Origin: Geosiphon pyriformis
Lineage: Eukaryota > Glomeromycota > Glomeromycetes > Archaeosporales > Geosiphonaceae
Assembly: GCA_016748015.1 (NCBI GenBank)
Contig: JAAOMT010000602.1
Span: forward strand, 933,922 to 997,921
Direction of reading: 5' to 3'
Length of the DNA stretch: 64,000 bases
The translations under genes were made by a program, and so were the position numbers. Below are positions 55,228-64,000 of the stretch, in pieces. The notes below the pieces were generated by a model. The model saw only the letters and a program-made list of their open reading frames with translations, searched no databases and was not told where the DNA came from. Each line of letters begins with the position of its first letter. Within the stretch, counting starts at the first letter, position 1.

Positions 55228-57026
55228 ATGAAAAAAACTGCTAAGATTTCTGGTTCTAATGATGGCTTCAAATCTGTTCTTCCAAAGAAAAAGAGGAGGG
55301 GTAGTGTTTTAGAAGATGGTTTTGGTGGTAAGAGTATTGATTCTAAGGTTCAGAATAGCCGCTCATGGAGTTTGGAAACTGGTGACACTACTGAGTCTAA
55401 TAGTATTAATATAGAGAAGGAATGTTTGGTAGAAAAGACCAGTTTTGATTTTGGTGAAGGCAGTGCTATTGCTGAAGAGGATCCTAATCAGACACTTACT
55501 GGCTCAAAAGTCAAAACCAAAAAAGCATTAAGCAAGCCATTAGGTAAGATAAATTTTTCATCTAATGGCATTGATGATAACGTTCTTTTGGATACTCCAT
55601 TGGAACTCCCCCTACCTCTCAAAAATCTGGTCAATATTTCTGTTCACAAATCCTTTGCTTTGGATATTGGGTTAGACAAGATGGTTGGAAAATCTTCTCA
55701 AGAAAAACTTCAAGTGGTCAGAAGGTTATTTTCAAAAATCAATGGTTTTGGGGGGGGTCTCTACCCCCTCAAAATTTGCTGGGATCATTAGAGCATTATT
55801 TACTTCCGAATTAAGCTTGACACAGGCTTCCAAAAAAGCTAAAGATACAAAAATTCTAGTAAACACTGATCTCAAGAAGTTTTCTGGGTGCTCAGATCGG
55901 GCTGTGGTAGTAAAAGAAATTCCTGTTAAAACTTCAGCTGAGGCTGTGCACACCATGTTGTCTGAATTTGAAATAATTAAGTTGATTAAAATGCAATTAG
56001 TGTGGCTGTGACAAAAAGCAGTAGTTGAATTTGAACAGGTTAATTATGCTGATTTGGTCACAGCAAAATGGTCTATTCTGATTGGGAAAGATGCAGTGTG
56101 TGTTGCTAGATCTGATATAGACAAAAAAACCTGGGACAGAAGAGATATTTACAGAGCTTTTTTGTATACTCTACTAATAGAAACCAATGCACATGATATT
56201 TGGGATTATGTCAATTCAGTGAGTGAGAAAACATGTGCAATCGATCATCATTCTATTACATATGTCTGGGCCAAATATGCCATTGTTTGTTTTGAATCTG
56301 CTGAATTCTTAGATGCTGTCATGAACACTATTCCAGTTTTGAAAGATGTGAATCTGCATTGGTCTTGATTAGGTCTTTTTAAATGTGCTGTGTATAAAAA
56401 AATGGGTCATACATCATTGAATTGTTCTGTGGATGGGAATTTTTCTCCTGGTAAATCTCCTCATAAAGCACTTTTAGATGTGAATAAAAGCAGGTTGGCT
56501 GCTATTTATTCCAAGCATTTGGTTCTTATTGCTCATCCTGTTGTTTTTGGTGGGATTTCTTAGGCAAAGATTGCTGGTGGATCTTTGTTTCCCCTCTTTC
56601 TTGTGAAAAATGATACGTTCAATCCTGGCTTCTCTTCGGAAATGAAGTCTACCCTTCTTGTTACTTTTGACATTGAAAAAAAGTTTGCTGTTTTGGAAAG
56701 CAGTCTTACCAACCTTATGGGACAGATTAGTGAGTTGGCTAAGAGGTTGGACTTACTTGTTCCAGTAGTTTCCCAGCCTAGTCTTGGATGTCAACTGCCG
56801 GTAACCCCCCCATTATAGAATCAGGTGGGCAATATAATGATGGAAGAGGGCTTGAGTGTGGTCACTAGTAGTAAGGCTGTTGTACTTCTGAAATTATTTT
56901 TTTCTCCTGATATGGTCAAATTTGAGAATATGTTGGAAGGTCTTTCTACTTCTGTTTTGAGTTTGTTAGTCTGTCTTGATGGTTTGGTTCTGGCTGGTAG
57001 TGTACACCTCCAATCTCTTTCTCAAT
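55228..57026 (+). pseudogene. L5 ORF1: RRM-like plus CCHC protein, frameshifted
   Basis: Starts MKKTAKISGSNDGFKSV with a Lys/Ser-rich basic region. A run of eight G (55750-55757) causes a frameshift after KINGFGG. The downstream frame (to 56011) carries RRM-like VVVKEIPVKTSAEAVHTML, FEIIKLIKMQLVWL, a stop (TGA) and KAVVEFEQVNYADLVTA. The CCHC knuckle (about 56376-56420) is CAVYKKMGHTSLNC, with the second Cys changed to Tyr. A coiled-coil-like tail (MKSTLLVTFDIEKKFAVLES, then MGQISELAKRLDLL) may allow multimerisation. About 600 codons in total, with three or four stops. Confidence 0.83.
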
Positions 57027-57039
57027 AAGTGAATTAGTC

Positions 57040-60000
57040 TAGAAGATTGCAACATGTAATGTCAGAGACATGAACAATCCTACAAAGCAGGAGGACATTG
57101 TGTATTGGTATGTGGAATCTAAAAATATGATCTCAATTGTTACTGAAACAAAGTTGAAGTCTGGTTGTAGATCATAGATTATAAACAAGTTTGATGGTAT
57201 TAGAATTTTTTTATCTGGTGTGGACAAAAGATTTTTTGGAGCTGGGATGACCATTATTATGAACAACTCTCTGGCTCACCATGTTTCTAAAATTGATGAG
57301 ATCTCTGGTCGGGTTATTTTGGTGCATCTTTTCTTCAAAGGCAAACTCTCGGTTATGGTTTTGGGTTTGTATGCTGACACATCCTCTGGAATTAGGTTTG
57401 GTCAGGCTGTGGAAGTCAACTTTTTTGTCACAAGGGCTCTGAACTCCAGTACTTTTGTGGTCTTAGACAGTGATTTCAATGAGAACAATTCTAAGAAAAG
57501 TGCAAGTTTTAGGTTTTGTTTGGATCTGGGTTTGGCCAACTCATTTGGTACATACTCATTGGTCAGAGCTCCTATGTAGAGCAATTCAAGAAGTGCCAAA
57601 AAAATAATTGATTATATTTTTGTCAATGATAGTTTGTCTTTGGCAGTTGCTGGTCAGATTGTGGCTTCTGTTTCTGATTATTTTGATACTGATCATAAGA
57701 CTGTTATAGTGTCAGTTGGTCTAGGTGAGCTCTTGAATGTTCATCTGAATGGTTTGTGCAAGCAAGCTAATAAAGATCAATAAAAGTTCAAGATTGCAGA
57801 TGTAGATGGTCCCAAATGGGCTTGTTTTAAAGAGTGTTCTTCAGTTAAGTTTTTTTCTGTGGTTAATGAATTTTTGGTTGCTAGTAATGGTGGAAATTTT
57901 AATTCTATGTGGTCTTTGTTGGTAAAAGTGTTGGTCAATTCAGCTAATGAAGCATTCTTAAAACATTGGTTTCATGAGGTCAAATGTTCTTTCAACAAAC
58001 AATCTTCAAGATTTTTTAAGCTGAAACTCCTAGTTGCTAAATTGGTAAAGTCTCTTCAGTCTGGTGATGCTTTTAGAACTGGTTCCCTTCTTAATGTTTG
58101 GCTGATTGCAGATGAATGTAAGGCTCTTGAGATTTGAGACATGTTGAATAATAGTGCCAACAGTGAGGATGTTTTTGTTTATCTGTCTGGGCTTAGGAAG
58201 AGTTATCACTGCTCTAAGATGCATAAGGCTAAAGCTGTTGAAGCTATTGTGATTAGGCATGCCATTAATAAGAGGATAGAAAATTTTTGCACAGACAAAG
58301 ACCATATGATCAGGAGTATTTTAAATAGGCCATTTCACAAGGTGGTCTTTGACCATTTAGTGATGAATAATGAACTTGTTTTAGATTCTGGTGAAGTCAA
58401 ATCCAAAGTTGATGTGATAATAGAAAGATGGACCAGAAAGTGGTCAGCATCTACACCTCTTTCTACTCCTTGGGCTTGTCAATATGCTCCTTTGCAATAT
58501 GTGAATAATGATGTTTTCTCTGGTGTTATGGATGTTATAGGTTTTGATGAGCTTTTTCAGATGGTCAAACATTTACCGGATGGGAAGGCTGCTGGCTTTA
58601 GTAGTATTCCTAATGAATTGTGGAAGCATTATGATGAGGTCATTCTCAAGAGCTTATTGGATCTCCTAAATTTGTGTCTAAAGATGGGCATGGTTCCGAT
58701 CTTGTAGAGAAGGGCATGAGTTTCCATAATACCTAAATCTTATGATTGAGATGGAGTCTTGACAAATACTCATCCTATTGTTTTACTGGAAACTGCTTGC
58801 AAGATCTTTTCTAAGATCCTTTCAGATCGGATTTTCCTTGCTTGCAGTAAGTTTGGGATATTGTATAGGGATAACTTCTCAGTTCTTCATGGTACCTCTA
58901 CACAGTCTCCTATTTTTACTGTTGGTTCAGTAGTGAAAAATGCTCTGAAAAAAGGCAGAAAGGTTTGGTTGGTTTTGCAGAATATGTGCAAAGCATATGA
59001 CTCAGTCGGCTGGCACCACTTGGAGATTAGTTTGCAGTGCATCAAAATGTGTAGCAGATTTATTAAGTTCTTTGATAGAATTCATGAGAATAGATTGAAC
59101 TGTGTTATAACAGATTTTGGTCTTTCAGATGGTTATCAAGTGCTGGATGGTCTTGACCAAGGTAAAGTGTTCTTTTTTCTCCTTTGGCAGATCTTTTATA
59201 ATCTCTTACTGTGTAAGGTTAAGAGACAGAAAAGTTTATGTGGCTACCAGATTAATACCAAATTTGTGGCCAAATCAGACAGAGTAAACAATATGGATGG
59301 AATAATTTCATTCTTTGCAACTGGTGCTTTTGTTAATGACACTATCTGAGTAAGGAGTAGTCAGGCTGCCATACAATTTATATTAAATGTTGTTAGTAAG
59401 TTCTTTGTGATTAATAATATTTTGATTAATAATGACAAAATGGTGGCCATTTCCATTAACCAGAGAGTTCAGAATGCTGTTTCAGGATTAGTGGGTTGCC
59501 TATTTCAATAGCCAAACATGATATATCTCATAGATACCTGAATATATTCTTGTCGACTAATGGTCTGTCCAAGTTCAGTTTAGCTAAAACTCAATTTGAT
59601 GTGAAGTTCTTTTCCAATATGGTGTTACATAAGACTATTTTTGACAAACAATTTTTGTATTTGGTTTCAGCTGTTCTTCAGTCCATTATTGGCTACCACA
59701 CTCAATTTAGTTTTGTGTTCTCTTCTGTTTGTCAGCATTGGGATGCTATAATCAGAAAGGGTTTTAAGTTAAAGGCTGGTTTGTTTCAGAACTTTCCGAA
59801 TGAGATGCTGTATCACCCCTTGCTATATGGTCTAAAGACATTTAAGCAAATTTAGGCTGAAGTGAAGTCTGCCTTTGTCATCAATTTTTCTAATACTTCT
59901 GGGATTGTTGGTCAGCTTTTTGAACACCAGTTCCTGAATTTGCAAATTTTGAGCTGGGTCCCCCTGAATCTCTTGTAGTATTCAGTGAGATTATGAATTA

Positions 60001-61715
60001 GTCCATTCAACAATTTTCTGGCTAGGATAGTGCATGTCTTTCTAAACAATAATATTTCATTGGTAAACAATTTGCCTAATGCTTTTTTTAATTCTGGCAG
60101 GTATTCAGTTTCTAGTGTCTTGAGATCTTCTTTGTATTATGATCAAATTGTTTTATTGAAGAAATTTGGTATGGCTTTCTGCAACAGACTTTTGGACAAA
60201 TATGGTAGAGTCTTGGACTGGCAAACATTCTGGTATTGGAAGAAACTGGATCTCAGAAGACTTATGTCTTCTTGGTTTGTCTTGGTTTTAAGATTCTTAC
60301 ATGATATGATTTCTTCATTAGCATCCTCCAGTAATGATTTTATGGTGGATGTCAATGACATTTTGGTCTCAAGTTAATTCTCTAATGTTAAAAATAGTCT
60401 ACTGAAGGTTTGGTCAAATTCTATATCTGTTTTTACAAATGGATCTTTGAGAGGACTTGGTTCTAATGAGGTGGCTGGAGGTGCTGCAAAATTCTTTTCT
60501 GAAGTCAGATTAGGAATAGAGGTTAAGGTAGTAGGTCTTTTATCTTCAACAATGGCTGAATTACAGACTGTTGCTTTAGTACTGAAGTGTGTTCCTTTTT
60601 CTTGTTCAGTAGAGGTGTGTTTGAACATTCAAGCCACTTTGAATGCATGTGTTTCAGAATTGAAGATGGGTGTCTCTGATTTTCGTAATTGCTATTGGAT
60701 AGAAAAGAGGCATATTGCGAATTTGGTTAGTCAAAAGAACATTTCTGTGGTTTGGTCAAAAGTCAAAGGCCACTCTGGTGTAGTGAGTAATGATTATGCA
60801 GATGTGTTAGCAGACATTTTTGCCCACTCTTTCTTGCTGCTGCTGACTAATGTGTGTGAACATTTTATAATGGCCAATGGCATGCTGATTTCTGGTAACA
60901 TTTGCTACTTTGTTTATAATATTTTTAGATCTGTGAATTACACACATTGGGAAATTGGTTCTGGTTCTAAGATTCTGTGTGGTTTTTCGGTACATAACAT
61001 TAATTGGGTTAGGACTGTGGCCATTTGGCATCTGGATTTGGACATGCTATTTGGGTCGACAAGTAGAGCTTTAGTTAGTTTGCATTCCTATTTTATGAAG
61101 GCTGTGTATGGCAGATTGCCTGTTGCAGTTAGGAAGAGACTTTATGACAAGAAATATCCTGGCATTTTGTGCTTGCATTGTGGTAAAATTGAATTCTCAG
61201 ATTATGTGTTCACTTGTAGCAAAAAAGCTGTCTTTCATAGTGAAATTTTGTTCAAGTGGGTAGCAGTTTGGAGGTCTTTAGCTGGCTTTTGTTTCCCAGT
61301 GCCTTTAGTGGTCTTAGAATTTCTTCTCTTATGTGTACATGATATTGGCTTATATGCCCTTCTTTGCAAAGGCTTTGTGCTTGTAGGATGGTTTGAGAAA
61401 GCTGTGCAGATATTTGAGAATCACAAAAAGGCTGTCTGGATTCTTGTTGATTTTGTGTGGAACATGGGAATGTAACATTGTTCTGAGTTGTGGGGGTTTA
61501 GATCCCAGTTTAGAGCTGATATGAAGAAAAATAATTTGGTCAGTGACTTAGGTGTATTGTCTGTGGCATTATGTGGCTCAGCACAGAATTTATCAGATGA
61601 TACAGTTAGGTTGGTTGGTACTAATGATTCCTTTGGAGTCAGTTTTGGTTTTCATAAGCCTTATTTGTTTTTTTCTGGTTTGGATGATTTGGCTACTGTT
61701 CTTATAAGTGTGTAG
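57040..61715 (+). pseudogene. L5 ORF2: endonuclease-RT-RNase H polyprotein (lightly damaged)
   Basis: Endonuclease 57040-57760 (ATCNVRDMNNPTKQ, VTETKLKSG, LDSDFNENN for GDFN, KIIDYIFVND, TDHKTV). RT 58750-59380 with ILSDRIFLACSKFGI, LVLQNMCKAYDSVGWH, DQGKVFFFLLWQIFY and catalytic box AFVNDT (Asp to Asn). RNase H about 60410-60830 with VFTNGSLRG (Asp to Asn), STMAELQTVAL, CLNIQATLNA and VKGHSGVVSNDYAD. C-terminal finger CLHCGKIEFSDYVFTC (His to Tyr). Intact TGG at 58621-58623 where L1 and L3 have stops. About 1,558 codons. Stops at 57577, 58135, 58705, 58747 and elsewhere. Confidence 0.9.
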
Positions 61716-62049
61716 TATTGCTTTGATTAGTCTGAGTGATTAGTCATATGTAGTAAATACATGAATTGCATCTAGCTGGGATTTATAGTTTTGATTCTGT
61801 ATACTAGATAGTGATTGGACTGCATTCATTAAACTATTAATAATAATAAAAAATAACTTTTATAATTAATAATTTAATTTTTAAAATCTATAATTATATA
61901 AATAAATTTATTAATTATATTATTTAAATTTAATTAATAAGTTTTAATTTATTTTATTAAAATCTTATTATTTCTTTATTAATATAATATTATTAATAAT
62001 ACTAAAATAATAGTAAAAAAACTTTTTTCTTTCTTTTGTTTTAATTTTC
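61716..62049 (+). other. L5 3' UTR, tail and AT-rich spacer
   Basis: The family 3' box lies at 61723 on, then a TAA-type tail at about 61830-61850. The remaining 200 bp is A+T without features. Confidence 0.6.
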
Positions 62050-64000
62050 AAAAAAAAGTTCAGAATTTTAAAAGAAGTTTTTTCTGTTTTACTATTGTAT
62101 ATTTCACTATTTCTAAAATACCAAATTCTTTTGTTGTCAAACTGGCTATCACTATAAGTAATTTTGATGCTAAGAAAAAATTAGTTAGAGTTGTAGCTTT
62201 AGATTTTGTTAATCATAGTTTGGCTCAAAAACAGAAGTTGTTACTTAACAATATTAAGCATTCTGATAATAAAGTGAATTTAAGTTTTAGAAATTCAGAA
62301 AAAGTTGTTGAACAGTTTGCTGGAATAGATATAAATAATAATACTAGTAATAAAAGTAAAGCTTAGTTAAATTTTAGAATTAATACACCTAAGACCAAAA
62401 AAGTTAACACTAATGTTGTAGTTGGTTTTTTAATTGGCTTTCTAATCTATAATATGAATAATAAAAATGAATTTTTCCTTTTTTTCTGCCTACTTATTTC
62501 TTTAAATAAGAAGTAGATTGATCCAAAAATTGTAAAAACTCAAATGGAAGTTGCTGTCAAGAAATTATTTGTTTTGGATATTAATTTTTCAGCAGTGAAA
62601 AGCAAGTTAGCAATCATAAAAACTCAGTTGATTAGAAAACTTTTTACAACAATCAATGGTTTTGGGGAGACTACTATTTCTTCAACCTTTAAAGAAATCA
62701 TTAAATTTACTTTTATTTCAGAAAATAGCATAGAAAAGGCTGTATTATTGGACAGAAAAAAATAAATTACTATAAACAATGATCTCAAAAAACAAGAAAT
62801 GTATTTAGATTGAACTGTAATTATTAAAGAAATTCCCATAAATATGCCAAAAGAAATAATTGTTGTTGCAATTGCCAAGTTTAGTCAAATTGTATTAATC
62901 AAAATTCAACTTATTGAATTATGGCAGAAAGCTGTAGTAGAATTTGTTAAATCAGATTAGGCTAAGCTATTAACTTCTAAATAATCATTCTTAATTAGAA
63001 AAGATTCAATACATGTGGTTATAACAGTGACAAATTATGGAATTTGGACATTTAAAAATTAATTTAAAGCATTTTTGTTTACATTGTCTGTGAACACAAC
63101 AGTTTATAATTTGGACACTTTGTTGAGAGGAACTGGTAAAAAAATTTGTATTATTAATCACTCAATAGAAACTAACAACTGAATTTGTTGTGCTGTGATT
63201 GGTTTTGAATTTAATGAAAAATTAGAGTCTGTGTTTTACATAGAGCCAATTTTTGGTAATATAAAACTCTTATGAGCTAGAATAAATTTGGTTTGGTGTA
63301 AAAAATATGAACATTTTGGACATTTGGTTCTTAAGTATAATACATTAGGTGTGTTTGTTTTGCCTTCTTCAAAAACTTATAAAAGATTTGTCTTAGAAGA
63401 TAATTGTTTTTAACTTGCCAAATTATATGCAAAGAAGAGTGTTCTGATTTCTTGTCCTACTGTTTTTGGTAACAACTTTTGGACTTAAGTAGTTTCAGTT
63501 GCTGTTTTTTCTGATGCATCTTATCTCAGTTTTGGTTTTGGTTCTGAATTATATCTCTTAGATTTGTTTTATACTGATAAAGTTTCTTTAATTCTTAATA
63601 ATAATTTGTTAATAGTTGCTTACTTGATCTTTCTGAAATGTATTTTGGAACTTTTGGCTAATCAGGTATTTGGTATGATGTGCAAATTCAGTAATGTGAA
63701 ATTGGTTTCCTTGTTTTTATTCTCTTCTTTTCATAATTTAATTAATATAATAAATTCTGACTTGAGTTTGAATTTAAACATAGTATCAAATAAGTCAAAA
63801 ATTTTATTTCCATTTTCTTCTCTGGTCATAACTGAAGTATTAGTATTAGATTAAAGTAGTTTAAAAATCTTAACCACCAAAGTGGGTAGTTTAGAATTAA
63901 AATTGGTAGCTTTTAAAGCTTTTGTTGATTTAGTTTTAATAAAATTAGATCTGTTGTGTACTGGTTTAGATTCTTTGGTATCTTCTTAATTTTAATAAGT
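62050..64000 (+). mobile_element. LINE copy L6, 5' UTR and ORF1; continues past the window
   Basis: The 5' UTR (about 62030-62140, AAAAAAAGTTCAGAATTTTA) matches 55120-55150 of L5. The eroded start of ORF1 is at 62150-62540. Further readable frames are 62544-62765 (KLFTTINGFGETTIS), RRM-like VIIKEIPINMPKEIIVV and ELWQKAVVEFVK, a knuckle reduced to CKKYEHFGHLVLKY (about 63297-63340), then the Ser/Leu-rich C-terminus 63564-63987. ORF2 would start beyond 64000. Confidence 0.8.
62544..63987 (+). pseudogene. L6 ORF1 (RRM-like plus CCHC), broken
   Basis: Same architecture as L3 and L5 ORF1. Two knuckle Cys are now Tyr (TAT). Stops at former Trp/Gln/Arg codons lie near 62763, 62812, 62958 and 63413. 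The region between the basic N-terminus and the RRM (62598-62765) keeps the GFG turn that is frameshifted in L5. Confidence 0.75.

Larger units (their letters stand above)
55060..61850 (+). mobile_element. LINE copy L5, nearly full length
   Basis: The most complete LINE here: 5' UTR (about 55060-55227), ORF1 (55228-57026), ORF2 (about 57040-61715), 3' UTR with the family box (GAGTGATTAGTCATATGTAG, 61723 on) and a TAA-repeat tail (about 61830-61850). Relatively few disruptions, so it is younger than L1, L3 or the AT-eroded copies. It defines the family's total length of about 6.8 kb. Confidence 0.9.

Noticed and set aside
1-64000. Reassignment of TGA or TAG to Trp/Gln (many in-frame stops at Trp and Gln positions)
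   Set aside because: The two host genes use ordinary stops and have no in-frame TGA/TAG in the exons read, and the same positions keep TGG or CAG in sister transposon copies. Decay explains the stops.

Overview
The window looks like nuclear DNA of an arbuscular mycorrhizal fungus (Glomeromycotina; Rhizophagus- or Gigaspora-like). This is an inference from three things: very AT-rich DNA, intron-rich host genes with fungal architecture, and RNase H-bearing LINEs alongside dUTPase-bearing Ty3/gypsy elements. No database search was possible. About 85% of the window is transposon-derived, and only two host genes are evident.

Layout. 1-5609: a LINE (+, called L1 here), inserted into the 5' half of a gypsy element (A, +, to 10999, with 3' LTR). 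11090-11925: an unclassified repeat (R1). 11960-12754: a LINE RT fragment (L2). 12755-16883: a heavily decayed gypsy element (D, +) carrying 5' LTR, gag, protease and a Cys-rich module. 16884-24316: gypsy B (-), with 3' LTR but no 5' end. 24317-30365: gypsy C (-), with 5' LTR but no 3' half. 30366-36410: LINE L3 (+), missing its 5' end. 36411-37321: AT-rich decay containing one LINE 3' end. 37322-40174: 5'-truncated LINE L4 (-). About 40400-42475: decayed LINE of a second subfamily. 43118-52400: the host-gene island. 52845-53645: second R1 copy. About 54240-54880: decayed LINE ORF1 (L7). About 55060-61850: a nearly full-length LINE (L5). About 62050-64000: start of another LINE (L6).

Host genes. 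A Nup170/Nup155-type nucleoporin (43118-49406, -, many introns) and a Jjj1/DNAJC21-type J-protein (50151-52400, +, seven exons, 591 codons plus stop) are transcribed divergently from a 744-bp spacer. That spacer holds a GC-rich scrap resembling the C-terminus of a TnpB/Fanzor-like nuclease. The exons visibly contain CpG, whereas the surrounding transposons contain very little.

Mobile elements. LINE ORF1 encodes an RRM-like fold plus a CCHC knuckle. ORF2 encodes endonuclease, reverse transcriptase, RNase H and a C-terminal CCHC-like finger. The gypsy elements encode gag (with CCHC), aspartic protease, an unusual Cys/His-rich module, a complete set of dUTPase motifs, RT, RNase H, integrase, and an unrecognised region after integrase that recurs in two copies. 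All copies are broken, mostly by C-to-T/G-to-A changes (Trp or Gln to stop, Cys or His to Tyr). One deletion with its join near 24316 would explain why B, C, D and L3 are all truncated.
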